Origin: Shimia sp039969785
GTDB lineage: Bacteria > Pseudomonadota > Alphaproteobacteria > Rhodobacterales > Rhodobacteraceae
Direction: 5' to 3'
Assembly: GCF_039969785.1 (NCBI RefSeq)
Contig: NZ_JBDVNC010000022.1
Location: 124,001-188,000 of the forward strand
DNA: 64,000 nt
Below the pieces are notes generated by a model, which saw nothing but the letters and a program-made list of their open reading frames with translations, was not told the origin of the DNA and ran no database searches. Position numbers and translations under genes: made by a program. Positions 16,877 through 26,157 of this stretch are shown piece by piece. Every line of letters begins with the position of its first letter. The stretch's first letter is position 1.

Positions 16877-18628
16877 ATGTCTCTGCACCGCCCGTCCCGC
16901 GCCCAGCTGGAACGCCACCTGCCCATTCTGCAATGGGCCAAATCTTATGATCGCGACACACTGACATCTGACGGTGTCGCCGCCGTGATTGTCACCATCA
17001 TGCTGATCCCCCAGTCTTTGGCCTATGCGCTTTTGGCCGGGTTGCCGCCGGAAATGGGGCTTTATGCGTCAATCCTGCCATTGGTCGCCTATGCCATCTT
17101 TGGCACCTCGCGGGCATTGGCGGTTGGACCTGTGGCCGTGGTCTCGTTGATGACTGCTGCCGCCATTGGCAATCTCGCATTGCAAGGCACGGCGGAATAT
17201 ATCGCCGCTGCAATCACGCTGGCCTTTATCTCGGGTGTGATCCTGATCGTTATGGGGGTGTTTCGGCTCGGGTTTCTCGCGAATTTCCTGTCTCACCCGG
17301 TGATAGCAGGCTTTATTACCGCTTCTGGCATCCTGATTGCCACCAGCCAGATGAAACACATTCTGGGCGTCGATGCGCATGGCCACAGCCTGACCACATT
17401 GCTCAGCTCGCTGGTGTCCCATCTGCCCGATACCAATCTGATCACGCTTGGCATCGGGGCCGGCACAATCTGGTTTCTGTTCTGGGTGCGCAAAGGGCTG
17501 AAACCGCTTTTGCTGGGCACGGGTATGCCGCCAGGGCTGGCCGAAGTTCTGGCCAAGGCTGGTCCGGTTGCGGCGGTCGCTGTGACCACGCTGGCGGTCT
17601 GGGGGTTTGATCTGACCAATCACGGCGTGCGCATTGTCGGGCAGGTTCCGACCGGTCTGCCACCATTAACGCTGCCCGGGTTTTCGACGGAAATCTGGTC
17701 GTCGCTGTTTGTGTCGGCCCTGCTGATTTCGGTCATTGGATTTGTTGAATCCGTTTCGGTTGCCCAGACGCTGGCCGCCAAAAAACGCCAGCGAATCGTG
17801 CCTGATCAGGAACTGATCGGGCTGGGGGCGTCCAACATCGCCTCGGCGCTGTCTGGCGGATATCCCGTCACAGGCGGCTTTTCCCGCTCGGTCGTCAACT
17901 TTGATGCTGGCGCAGCCACCCCCGCCGCCGGGGCGTTTACTGCTATAGGCATCGGGCTTGCCGCGCTGTTGTTGACACCCTTGCTGTTCTTTTTGCCCAA
18001 AGCGACGCTGGCAGCAACGATCATTGTCGCGGTCTTGTCGCTGGTCGATTTTTCCATCCTCAGCCGGACATGGACCTATTCCAAGGTCGATTTTTCCGCA
18101 GTCGCCGCCACCATTCTACTGACGTTGGGCTTTGGCGTCGAAGTGGGCGTGTCAGCAGGTGTGATCCTGTCGATTGGACTGTTTCTCTATAAGACCTCGC
18201 GCCCGCATGTTGCCGAGGTCGGGCTGGTGCCCGGCACTCAGCATTTCCGCAATATCCTGCGCCACAAGGTCGACACCACGCCCAGCCTTGTCACGCTGCG
18301 CATCGACGAAAGCCTGTATTTCGCCAATGCGAGATATCTGGAAGATTACATCAACAACCGGGTTGTCTGCGACGCACCGATCCGGGACGTGGTGCTGATG
18401 TGCTCTGCGGTGAACGAGATTGACATGAGCGCGCTGGAAAGCCTTGAAGAGATCAACCACCGGCTTGGCGACATGGGTATCGCGCTACATCTGTCAGAGG
18501 TCAAAGGGCCGGTGATGGACCGCCTGAAGCGCAGTGCTTTCCTGGAGGATCTGACCGGGCGAGTGTTCCTGGCACAATATGATGCATGGAAAGCGCTGAG
18601 TGCACCGGAAACGCCTGTGGCGGCCTGA
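16877..18628 (+). CDS. SulP-family anion permease with STAS domain
   Basis: About 583 residues from ATG 16877; GTG 16856 would add seven. The family opening LPILQWAKSYDRDTLTSDGV is followed by the sulfate-transporter signature region MLIPQSLAYALLAGLPPEMGLY and many membrane helices. SSLFVSALLISVIGFVES precedes QTLAAKKRQRIVPDQELIGLG. Residues after about 440 form a STAS domain (SLVTLRIDESLYFANARYLED, VVLMCSAVNEIDMSALE). SulP proteins carry sulfate, bicarbonate, dicarboxylates or other anions. Given the sqr neighbour and the sulfur theme, sulfate or thiosulfate-type anions are plausible, but substrate cannot be read from sequence. Confidence 0.9.
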   Translation: MSLHRPSRAQLERHLPILQWAKSYDRDTLTSDGVAAVIVTIMLIPQSLAYALLAGLPPEMGLYASILPLVAYAIFGTSRALAVGPVAVVSLMTAAAIGNLALQGTAEYIAAAITLAFISGVILIVMGVFRLGFLANFLSHPVIAGFITASGILIATSQMKHILGVDAHGHSLTTLLSSLVSHLPDTNLITLGIGAGTIWFLFWVRKGLKPLLLGTGMPPGLAEVLAKAGPVAAVAVTTLAVWGFDLTNHGVRIVGQVPTGLPPLTLPGFSTEIWSSLFVSALLISVIGFVESVSVAQTLAAKKRQRIVPDQELIGLGASNIASALSGGYPVTGGFSRSVVNFDAGAATPAAGAFTAIGIGLAALLLTPLLFFLPKATLAATIIVAVLSLVDFSILSRTWTYSKVDFSAVAATILLTLGFGVEVGVSAGVILSIGLFLYKTSRPHVAEVGLVPGTQHFRNILRHKVDTTPSLVTLRIDESLYFANARYLEDYINNRVVCDAPIRDVVLMCSAVNEIDMSALESLEEINHRLGDMGIALHLSEVKGPVMDRLKRSAFLEDLTGRVFLAQYDAWKALSAPETPVAA

Positions 18629-18647
18629 GTGTCGGAGCCTGCGGCGC

Positions 18648-18669
18648 GAGTATTTTTGGCAAAATGAAG
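18648..18669 (+). repeat. Intergenic repeat, GAGTATTTTTGG type, copy 2
   Basis: Starts GAGTATTTTTGG and ends CAAAATGAAG, differing from copy 1 (5612-5633) at one base. It lies 20 bases after the SulP stop. GCGCG bases on both sides could form a stem that presents the element in a loop. Confidence 0.6.
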
Positions 18670-18678
18670 CGCGCGGCG

Positions 18679-19605
18679 TCAGTGTGCCGGGGCCCCGGCG
18701 CGTGTGCGGCATGGAGCAAACAGCGCTGTAAGCGCCAGGATAATGCCCGAGACCGTCGCAATCATACCGGCCGCGCTGACCGCGTTGTCAAAGCCAAGCC
18801 ACAGTGGCCCGTAACCTGCCAGAACATAGCCCAGCACCGCCGAAATCACCGCAAACGCCACGCTCCACGCAATTTGCACCTCAAGCCGGTTGGTCATCAG
18901 GCGGGCCGCCGCCGGGGGGCAGATGAACATTGCGATCACGATGATCGAGCCGACCGCATCAAACGCCGCCACTGCGGCCACCGCCGCGACAATCACCAGC
19001 GCCAGACCAATCCAGCCGGTGCGCATGCCCAGCGTCTGTGCAAAGCCTTCGTCAAAGGTCGACAGTTTAAGAGGCCGCCAGAACAGCCATGTAAAGGCAA
19101 TCACCACTAGTAATGTCAGCGCAATACGGATCAGCTCAATTGGCAGCCCGGCCAATGCAACCGGGTCCAGCAAGCTGTGCCAGCCCATTGCGTCCAGCCA
19201 GATCAGGCTTTCCAGATTGCCATAAAGCGCATGTTCCACATCCAGATGCACAGCGGACGTATCGGATTGTTCCAACAGCAACACACCGGCGGCGAACATT
19301 GACGTAAACGTCAGCCCCATGGCCGCGCCCGGCTCGATCCGACCCAACCGGCGCACAGCCTCGATCAGCACAACAGCCACAACCGATGCCAGCGCGGCAC
19401 CGATCATCATGGGCCACGCCGACACCACGCCGGTAAACAGGAACGCCACCACGATACCGGGCAGCACCACATGGCTGATTGCATCGCCGATCAGGGCCTG
19501 CTTGCGCAGCACCAGAAAGTTGCCCGGCAAGGCACAGGCCACAGCCGCAAAGATGCCGATCAGCAGCGGGGTCAGCGACAGGGGGACAAATTCAGCGCCG
19601 TTCAT
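18679..19605 (-). CDS. sitD: Manganese/iron-type metal ABC transporter permease SitD
   Basis: A 308-residue ABC-3 family permease with eight or so helices. PLLIGIFAAVACALPGNFLVLRK, LIGDAISHVVLPGIVVAF and the later DAVGSIIVIAMFICPPAAA match the MntB/ZnuB/SitD signature. It overlaps the upstream permease by four bases (ATG/stop), so the two are translationally coupled. Together with SitC it forms the membrane channel for the SitA-delivered cation. The gene is last in the sitABCD operon. Manganese is favoured over zinc by the Mur/Fur-type operators upstream, but this is inference. Confidence 0.9.
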   Translation of the reverse strand: MNGAEFVPLSLTPLLIGIFAAVACALPGNFLVLRKQALIGDAISHVVLPGIVVAFLFTGVVSAWPMMIGAALASVVAVVLIEAVRRLGRIEPGAAMGLTFTSMFAAGVLLLEQSDTSAVHLDVEHALYGNLESLIWLDAMGWHSLLDPVALAGLPIELIRIALTLLVVIAFTWLFWRPLKLSTFDEGFAQTLGMRTGWIGLALVIVAAVAAVAAFDAVGSIIVIAMFICPPAAARLMTNRLEVQIAWSVAFAVISAVLGYVLAGYGPLWLGFDNAVSAAGMIATVSGIILALTALFAPCRTRAGAPAH

Positions 19606-20807
19606 GCCACGACTCCTTTGGGGCCACCCATCCGCAAATCGATCTCGTCGATCTGGTCCGCGGTCAAAACCGTTTCGATCTCGCGCAGCCCGTCGTAAAG
19701 TGCTGCGGCGCTTTCAAACGACTGATCCGCGCGGATCAGCTCCCAGCGTTTTTCATCGCGCAGCGCCTTGGCCGCGCGGGCCTTGCCGGCCTCGGTTGGC
19801 ACACCATCCGGCAGCGCCAGCCCGGCACGCCGCAACAGGCGCAAAGTGTAGGATTCATAAATCGGCTGGCCTTGCGCAAGCGCCAGCAAGCCCTGACGTA
19901 AATGCACCCGGCGCTGGAACCGGCCATGGCGCAGCACGGCGGCCAGCACGCCCCGGTTTGGTGCCAGAAACAGCGACACCGCAAACATCGCAAAGCTGAC
20001 CAGCACAATAATCGGCCCGGTTGGCAGCGCTGGCGCAATGGCCGAGATCGCCGCGCCGACCCACGCCGCCACGCCGCCGCACAGGCCAGAAATCAGCGCG
20101 ACGCGGTCGGTTCGGTCGGTCCAGAACCGTGCCGTAACCGGTGGAATAATCAACATCGCCACGATCAGGATCAGCCCGACGATTTTCAAACCAACCACAG
20201 TCACAGCCATCGCCAGCCCCATTATGGCCAGATCGATGCGCGCCACATCAACACCGCTTGCAGCGGCAAATTCCGGGTCAAACGCCACCAACCCCATAGG
20301 TCTGCGCAACAACAACACAAGCACCAGCGTCGCAGCGCCACCCCCGGCAATCACCATTGCGTCGTTCCACAACATGCCCGCTGTTGATCCCAACAAGAAG
20401 CTCTCTAACCCGGCAGCACGCCCCGAGCTCATGGTTTGAATGATGGTCAAAAGCACGATGCCAAATCCGAAAAACACCGACAGCACCGACCCGATGGCCG
20501 CATCTTCGGCCAGCCGTGTGCGCCGGGTCAGCCAGCTGACGCACAGCAGCCCCAGACCGGCAGAAATCGCAGAGCCCAACAGCAACCCGGGCAGGTTGCG
20601 CCCGTCACCACCAAAATACACCATAATCATGAAGGCCAGCCCAACGCCCGGCAACGTGGCATGGCTGATCGCATCGCTGACCAGTGCCCGCTTGCGCAGG
20701 AACAGGAACGTGCCCGTCACCCCGGCAGCCACACCCAGAAAGCACGCCCCAATGGTGACCAGAGTGGCGTTATAGCCCAGCTGCAGGCTTAGCGCGTCCC
20801 ACAACAT
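19602..20807 (-). CDS. sitC: Metal ABC transporter permease SitC with DtxR-like C-terminal extension
   Basis: 401 residues, about 110 longer than a plain ABC-3 permease. Residues 1-290 are the membrane part (GVAAGVTGTFLFLRKRALVSDAIS, LPGVGLAF, KIVGLILIVAMLIIPPVTA). Residues 290-401 are soluble: RRVHLRQGLLALAQGQPIYE and LLRRAGLALPDG suggest a winged helix, then ALRDEKRWELIRADQSF and GLREIETVLTADQIDEID parallel the DtxR/MntR dimerisation helices. Such tails occur in some Mn permeases and may sense metal, but the metal ligands of DtxR (E..H..D/E..H) are mostly missing here. It sits four bases after the ATPase stop. Confidence 0.85.
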   Translation of the reverse strand: MLWDALSLQLGYNATLVTIGACFLGVAAGVTGTFLFLRKRALVSDAISHATLPGVGLAFMIMVYFGGDGRNLPGLLLGSAISAGLGLLCVSWLTRRTRLAEDAAIGSVLSVFFGFGIVLLTIIQTMSSGRAAGLESFLLGSTAGMLWNDAMVIAGGGAATLVLVLLLRRPMGLVAFDPEFAAASGVDVARIDLAIMGLAMAVTVVGLKIVGLILIVAMLIIPPVTARFWTDRTDRVALISGLCGGVAAWVGAAISAIAPALPTGPIIVLVSFAMFAVSLFLAPNRGVLAAVLRHGRFQRRVHLRQGLLALAQGQPIYESYTLRLLRRAGLALPDGVPTEAGKARAAKALRDEKRWELIRADQSFESAAALYDGLREIETVLTADQIDEIDLRMGGPKGVVA

Positions 20808-20810
20808 GGG

Positions 20811-21617
<807 letters not shown>

Positions 21618-21621
21618 AAAA

Positions 21622-22584
21622 TCAAAATCCCGCTGATAATTTATCTTGCATGCCACGTGCGGGCGGCGTGCCACCCAAGGCGCCGGCAATCACGGTCACG
21701 TTGTGATCGATCATACCAACATACGTGCCCTCATAGGTGCCATCTTTGCCCATCGCGTCGGAAAACAGCTCGCCACCAATCACAACATCATGGCCCCGCG
21801 CCGCGGCGCCTTCGCTCAGGGCCCGGATCGACCGATCCGATACAGAGCTTTCCACAAAGACTGCACCGATATTGCGATCAACCAGCATGTCCACCAGCTC
21901 ACCAATCCGGTTCAGACCGGCCTCGGATTGCGTGGAAATGCCTTGAATACCCAGCACCTCAAACCCATAGGCCCGGCCGAAATACCCAAACGCATCATGC
22001 GCCGTCAGCAACACGCGCGCCTCGTCGGGTACGCTGCCAAGCGTGCTGTCGCCATACTGGCTCAACCGGTCCAGACCTTCGATAAAGGCCGTCGCGTTGG
22101 CGGCGTACTTCCCGGCGTTCTTGGGGTCTTTCTCGCTCAAAGTGTCGCGAATATGCGCGCTCACAAAGACCCACAGCTTGGGGTCCATCCACACATGCGG
22201 ATCATACTTTTCGGCATAATCATCATGCCCCTTAAGCATATCCCGCGGCAGCGTATCCGTGACCGCAACAACATTGCCGCGTGTTTCCAGCTTGTGGAAA
22301 AAATCTTCCATCTGCGCTTCAAGATACAGCCCGTGCCACAACACAAGATCGGCGCGGGTCATGGCGGCAATATCGGTCCGTGTCTGGCGATAGGCATGCG
22401 GATCAACACCCGGCCCCATCAGCGCCTTAACCTCAACCGCGTCCCCACCAATCTGACGTGTGGTATCAGCGATCATTCCCGTGGTTGCGACCACAGACAG
22501 CTTGTCCGCCGCCCAACCCGGAGCCGCGAGCAACGCCGCGCCGACAAATCCGGCCGCCAGAATACCACGTCTTGTGATTCGCAT
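21622..22584 (-). CDS. sitA: Metal ABC transporter substrate-binding protein SitA
   Basis: 320 residues from ATG 22584, giving a Tat/Sec-like signal (MRITRRGILAAGFVGAALLAAPGWA) cleaved after AWA. The cluster A-I metal-binding fold has the expected ligands: GVDPHAYRQT, DPHVWMDPK, VFVESSVSDRS (Glu) and YVGMIDHNV (Asp). The H-H-E-D set is that of Mn/Fe-binding SitA/MntC rather than the His-rich ZnuA, and no His-rich loop is present. First gene of the operon; the leader carries two TGAGAA-N3-TTCTCA palindromes. Confidence 0.92.
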   Translation of the reverse strand: MRITRRGILAAGFVGAALLAAPGWAADKLSVVATTGMIADTTRQIGGDAVEVKALMGPGVDPHAYRQTRTDIAAMTRADLVLWHGLYLEAQMEDFFHKLETRGNVVAVTDTLPRDMLKGHDDYAEKYDPHVWMDPKLWVFVSAHIRDTLSEKDPKNAGKYAANATAFIEGLDRLSQYGDSTLGSVPDEARVLLTAHDAFGYFGRAYGFEVLGIQGISTQSEAGLNRIGELVDMLVDRNIGAVFVESSVSDRSIRALSEGAAARGHDVVIGGELFSDAMGKDGTYEGTYVGMIDHNVTVIAGALGGTPPARGMQDKLSAGF

Positions 22585-22615
22585 TGGTCTACCTCTTTGG
22601 TGTTCGTATTGAATA

Positions 22616-22661
22616 TGAGAACCATTCTCAAGGAAGTCAACGCAATTGAGAATTATTCTCA
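22616..22661. promoter_or_regulatory. Two Fur/Mur-type palindromes upstream of sitA
   Basis: TGAGAACCATTCTCA at 22616-22630 and TGAGAATTATTCTCA at 22647-22661 are perfect TGAGAA-N3-TTCTCA inverted repeats, 31 bp apart. This is a Fur-superfamily site. In Rhodobacterales the Fur homologue Mur represses sitABCD with manganese, so a Mur operator is the best assignment. The first site begins 32 bases upstream of the sitA start. Confidence 0.82.
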
Positions 22662-22770
22662 ACTAAATTCTGATCATTTGGTCAAATAAATTCACCCCAC
22701 CGCCTCACTCTGCTTGAAAAGCGCGCGGCACCATGACACGGTGAGGTCTGTTTTTATTCAGGATGGACTC

Positions 22771-23763
22771 ATGCAGACGCCCACCATGACAGCCACCGGA
22801 CATCAGCTTCCGACAGCGCTGGAACCCCGCAATCCCGGCATGGCGCTTGATCTGGAATGGGTGCGCAGCGCTCAGGCCAACACCTCTGCCATCGAACGGC
22901 GCGCCAAAACGTTGCCGGGGCGGCGATCCGTGAAAAAAGACTATCAGGCCGCGTGGCTGTGCCGCGCCATCTCTTGTATTGACCTGACCACGCTGTCCGG
23001 CGACGACACCCAGGGCCGCGTGCAACGACTGTGCGCCAAGGCCCGCCAACCCGTACGTGCCGACATTCTGGATGCGCTTGGCATGCAGGGCCTGACCACC
23101 GGGGCGATCTGCGTCTATCACGACATGATCGAAACCGCCGTGGACGCGCTCGCGGGCTCAGGCATCCCTGTGGCAGCAGTCTCAACCGGCTTTCCGGCGG
23201 GCTTGTCCCCGTTTCATCTGCGCGTTGCCGAAATTAGCGAAAGCGTCAAAGCCGGAGCGCAGGAAATCGACATCGTGATCACCCGACGCCATGTCCTGCA
23301 AGGCAACTGGCAGGCGCTTTATGACGAAATGCGCGCCTTTCGCGAAGCCTGTGGCGAGGCCCATGTCAAAGCCATTCTGGCCACCGGGGAACTCGGCACG
23401 TTGCGCAATGTTGCCCGTGCGTCGCTGGTGTGCATGATGGCCGGGGCCGATTTCATCAAGACATCCACCGGCAAAGAAGGCGTCAACGCCACCCTGCCCG
23501 TGTCACTGGTGATGATCCGCGCCATCCGCGACTATTACGACCGCACGGGCTATCGCATTGGCTATAAACCGGCGGGCGGTATTTCCAAAGCCAAAGACTC
23601 GCTGGTCTATCTGTCACTGATCAAAGACGAACTTGGCGACCGCTGGCTGCAGCCTGACCTCTTCCGCCTTGGCGCTTCGTCCCTTTTGGGCGACATCGAA
23701 CGCCAGCTCGAACACCATGTGACCGGCCACTACTCGGCCAACTACCGCCACGCATTGGCCTAA
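22771..23763 (+). CDS. deoC: Deoxyribose-phosphate aldolase
   Basis: 330 residues from ATG 22771 (GGATGGA upstream); an upstream TTG frame is disregarded. The DeoC/LacD core shows SCIDLTTLSGDDT, VAAVSTGFPAG, EIDIVITRRHVL, KAILATGELGT, the Schiff-base strand GADFIKTSTGKEGVN and GYKPAGGISK. It cleaves 2-deoxyribose-5-phosphate to glyceraldehyde-3-phosphate and acetaldehyde, allowing use of deoxynucleosides. The next gene, an aldehyde dehydrogenase 10 bp downstream, would oxidise the acetaldehyde, which explains the pairing. Confidence 0.95.
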   Translation: MQTPTMTATGHQLPTALEPRNPGMALDLEWVRSAQANTSAIERRAKTLPGRRSVKKDYQAAWLCRAISCIDLTTLSGDDTQGRVQRLCAKARQPVRADILDALGMQGLTTGAICVYHDMIETAVDALAGSGIPVAAVSTGFPAGLSPFHLRVAEISESVKAGAQEIDIVITRRHVLQGNWQALYDEMRAFREACGEAHVKAILATGELGTLRNVARASLVCMMAGADFIKTSTGKEGVNATLPVSLVMIRAIRDYYDRTGYRIGYKPAGGISKAKDSLVYLSLIKDELGDRWLQPDLFRLGASSLLGDIERQLEHHVTGHYSANYRHALA

Positions 23764-23773
23764 GGACACGCTC

Positions 23774-26113
23774 ATGACCGTCAAAGAAATCTTCGAGTCC
23801 ATGGACTATGGCCCTGCCCCGGAATCCGCTGCAGATGCCCTTGCGTGGATTGTCGATCAGGGGGCTGCCTTTGGTCAGTTCATCAACGGCACGTGGACCG
23901 AACCGCGCCAGGATTTTCAGTCAAAGAACCCGGCCAATGGCGAAACGCTGGCGGACCTGACCCAGGCCTCTCAGGACGAGATCGACGCCGCCGTATCCGC
24001 CGCGCGCAAGGCTCAGCCCAAATGGGAAAAGCTGGGCGGACATGGCCGCGCCAAAACCCTCTATGCCATCGCGCGCTTGTTGCAGAAACACAGCCGCCTG
24101 TTTGCGGTGCTGGAAACGCTCGACAATGGCAAACCAATCCGCGAAAGCCGCGACATCGATATTCCTCTGGTCCAGCGCCATTTCTACTATCACGCCGGCA
24201 TGGCCCAACTGATGGAAAGCGAACTGCCCGACGCTCAGGCATTGGGTGTGTGTGGCCAGATTGTTCCGTGGAACTTCCCCCTGCTGATGCTGGCATGGAA
24301 GGTCGCACCAGCGCTGGCCATGGGCAACACCGTGGTGCTGAAACCCGCCGAATACACCTCGCTGACCGCATTGCTGTTTGCCGACATCTGCCATCAAGCC
24401 GGTGTTCCCGCAGGTGTGGTCAACATTGTCACCGGCGACGGCGCGGTTGGCGAAATGATCACCGCGCATCCCGACATCGACAAGATCGCCTTCACTGGCT
24501 CGACCGATGTGGGGCGCAAAATTCGTCAGTCCACCGCAGGTTCCGGCAAAGCGCTCACACTCGAACTGGGTGGCAAGTCGCCCTATATTGTGTTCGACGA
24601 TGCTGACATCGACTCTGCCATCGAAGGGTTGGTGGACGCCATCTGGTTCAATCAGGGTCAGGTCTGCTGCGCCGGGTCGCGCCTGTTGGTGCAAGAAGGC
24701 ATTGCCGACCGGTTCTATACCCGGCTCAAAGCGCGCATGGACGGGCTGCGCCTTGGCAATCCGCTGGACAAATGCATCGATGTCGGTGCCGTGGTGGACC
24801 CGGTGCAATTGCAGACCATCACTGACATGGTGTCGACCAACACCGATGGCGAAACCTATCACGCCAATGTCGACATGCCCGTCGAGGGCTGTTTCTACCC
24901 GCCCACACTGATCACCGGCCTCGCGCCCTCCGCGCGCCTGATGCAAGAGGAAATCTTTGGCCCGGTGCTGGTCTCGACCACGTTCCGCACGCCCGCCGAA
25001 GCGGTCGCGCTGGCCAATAACACCCGCTATGGGCTGGCCGCCACGCTGTGGAGCGAAAACATCAACCTCGCGCTCGACATCGCGCCAAAACTGGTCGCCG
25101 GGGTGGTCTGGGTCAACGCCACCAACCTGTTCGACGCCGCCGCCGGGTTTGGCGGCACCCGTGAAAGCGGCTTTGGCCGCGAAGGAGGCTGGGAAGGCCT
25201 TGCCGCCTATACAAAACCCAAAGGCGCAACCAAACCGCTGAAACCCCTGGCTGCGCTTTCGGGCGACAAAGGCCCGGTCGACCCACTTGACCGCACGCCC
25301 AAGCTCTATATCGGCGGCAAACAAACCCGCCCGGATGGCGGCTATTCGCGCGCGGTTTACGGCAAAACCGGCGCTCTGCTCGGACAGGCGCCAATTGCCA
25401 ATCGCAAAGACGTACGCAACGCCGTCGAAGCCGCTCAGGCGGCCAAGGGATGGTCAGGCACCACCGGCCACCTGCGCGCTCAGATCCTTTATTATATTGC
25501 CGAAAACCTGTCTGCCCGCGCGGGCGAATTTGCCAGCCGCCTAAACGCTCTGACCGGAGGGCGCTCTGGCGCGAAAGAGGTCGACACCGCCATCCAACGC
25601 CTCTTTACCTGTGCGGCCTGGGCCGACAAATACGACGGTCAGGCACATGGCGTACCGATCCGGGGTGTCGCTTTGGCGATGAAAGAACCTGTGGGCGTGA
25701 TCGGCGCTCTTTGCCCTGACGAAGCCCCTCTGCTGGGCCTTGTTTCGGTCATGGCGCCAGCCATCGCGATGGGCAACCGGGTTGTGCTTGTCGCGTCAGA
25801 CCCGTTTCCACTTGCCGCGACCGATTTCTATCAGGTGCTGGAAACCTCGGATGTGCCAGCGGGTGTGGTCAATATCCTCACCGGCCCGCACGGCGACCTC
25901 GCCAAACCGCTGGCAGGTCATATGGATGTCGACGCACTCTGGTCGTTTTCCTCTACCGACCTCGCCGCCACCATCGAACGCGAAAGTGCAGGCAATCTGA
26001 AACGCACATGGGTTAATAATGGCGCTGCGCGCAACTGGTCCCACGACGACAGCCGCGCGTTCCTGCAAGCGTCCACTGAGATCAAAAATATCTGGATCCC
26101 CTACGGGGAATAG
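23774..26113 (+). CDS. Aldehyde dehydrogenase with truncated second ALDH domain
   Basis: 779 residues. Residues 30-480 are a complete ALDH: Asn167 (PWNFP), Glu264 (LELGGKSP) and catalytic Cys298 (NQGQVCCAG), and GSTDVG in the NAD domain. Residues about 505-779 are a second ALDH-like NAD-binding half (KLYIGGKQTRPDGGYSRA, VGVIGALCPDEAPLLG). It stops before the catalytic domain, so no second Cys exists, and its GSTxVG loop is altered to SFSST. The half-domain is probably structural. It follows deoC by 10 bp and likely oxidises acetaldehyde from deoxyribose breakdown. This long architecture is seen with deoC in several Rhodobacterales from memory. Confidence 0.9.
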   Translation: MTVKEIFESMDYGPAPESAADALAWIVDQGAAFGQFINGTWTEPRQDFQSKNPANGETLADLTQASQDEIDAAVSAARKAQPKWEKLGGHGRAKTLYAIARLLQKHSRLFAVLETLDNGKPIRESRDIDIPLVQRHFYYHAGMAQLMESELPDAQALGVCGQIVPWNFPLLMLAWKVAPALAMGNTVVLKPAEYTSLTALLFADICHQAGVPAGVVNIVTGDGAVGEMITAHPDIDKIAFTGSTDVGRKIRQSTAGSGKALTLELGGKSPYIVFDDADIDSAIEGLVDAIWFNQGQVCCAGSRLLVQEGIADRFYTRLKARMDGLRLGNPLDKCIDVGAVVDPVQLQTITDMVSTNTDGETYHANVDMPVEGCFYPPTLITGLAPSARLMQEEIFGPVLVSTTFRTPAEAVALANNTRYGLAATLWSENINLALDIAPKLVAGVVWVNATNLFDAAAGFGGTRESGFGREGGWEGLAAYTKPKGATKPLKPLAALSGDKGPVDPLDRTPKLYIGGKQTRPDGGYSRAVYGKTGALLGQAPIANRKDVRNAVEAAQAAKGWSGTTGHLRAQILYYIAENLSARAGEFASRLNALTGGRSGAKEVDTAIQRLFTCAAWADKYDGQAHGVPIRGVALAMKEPVGVIGALCPDEAPLLGLVSVMAPAIAMGNRVVLVASDPFPLAATDFYQVLETSDVPAGVVNILTGPHGDLAKPLAGHMDVDALWSFSSTDLAATIERESAGNLKRTWVNNGAARNWSHDDSRAFLQASTEIKNIWIPYGE

Positions 26114-26122
26114 AACGGCATC

Positions 26123-26150
26123 GTAGGTCGGACAAATTTGTCCGACCTAC
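26123..26150. terminator. 28-bp perfect palindrome, bidirectional terminator
   Basis: GTAGGTCGGACAAA at 26123-26136 is followed immediately by its exact reverse complement to 26150. It lies 9 bp after the ALDH stop and 8 bp before the stop of the convergent M16 gene, an ideal place for a shared terminator. Confidence 0.78.
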
Positions 26151-26157
26151 CTCCGGG

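Noticed and set aside
23921..25324. Minus-strand 467-codon ORF
   Set aside because: Long only because of GC bias; fully antisense to the aldehyde dehydrogenase with its intact catalytic residues.
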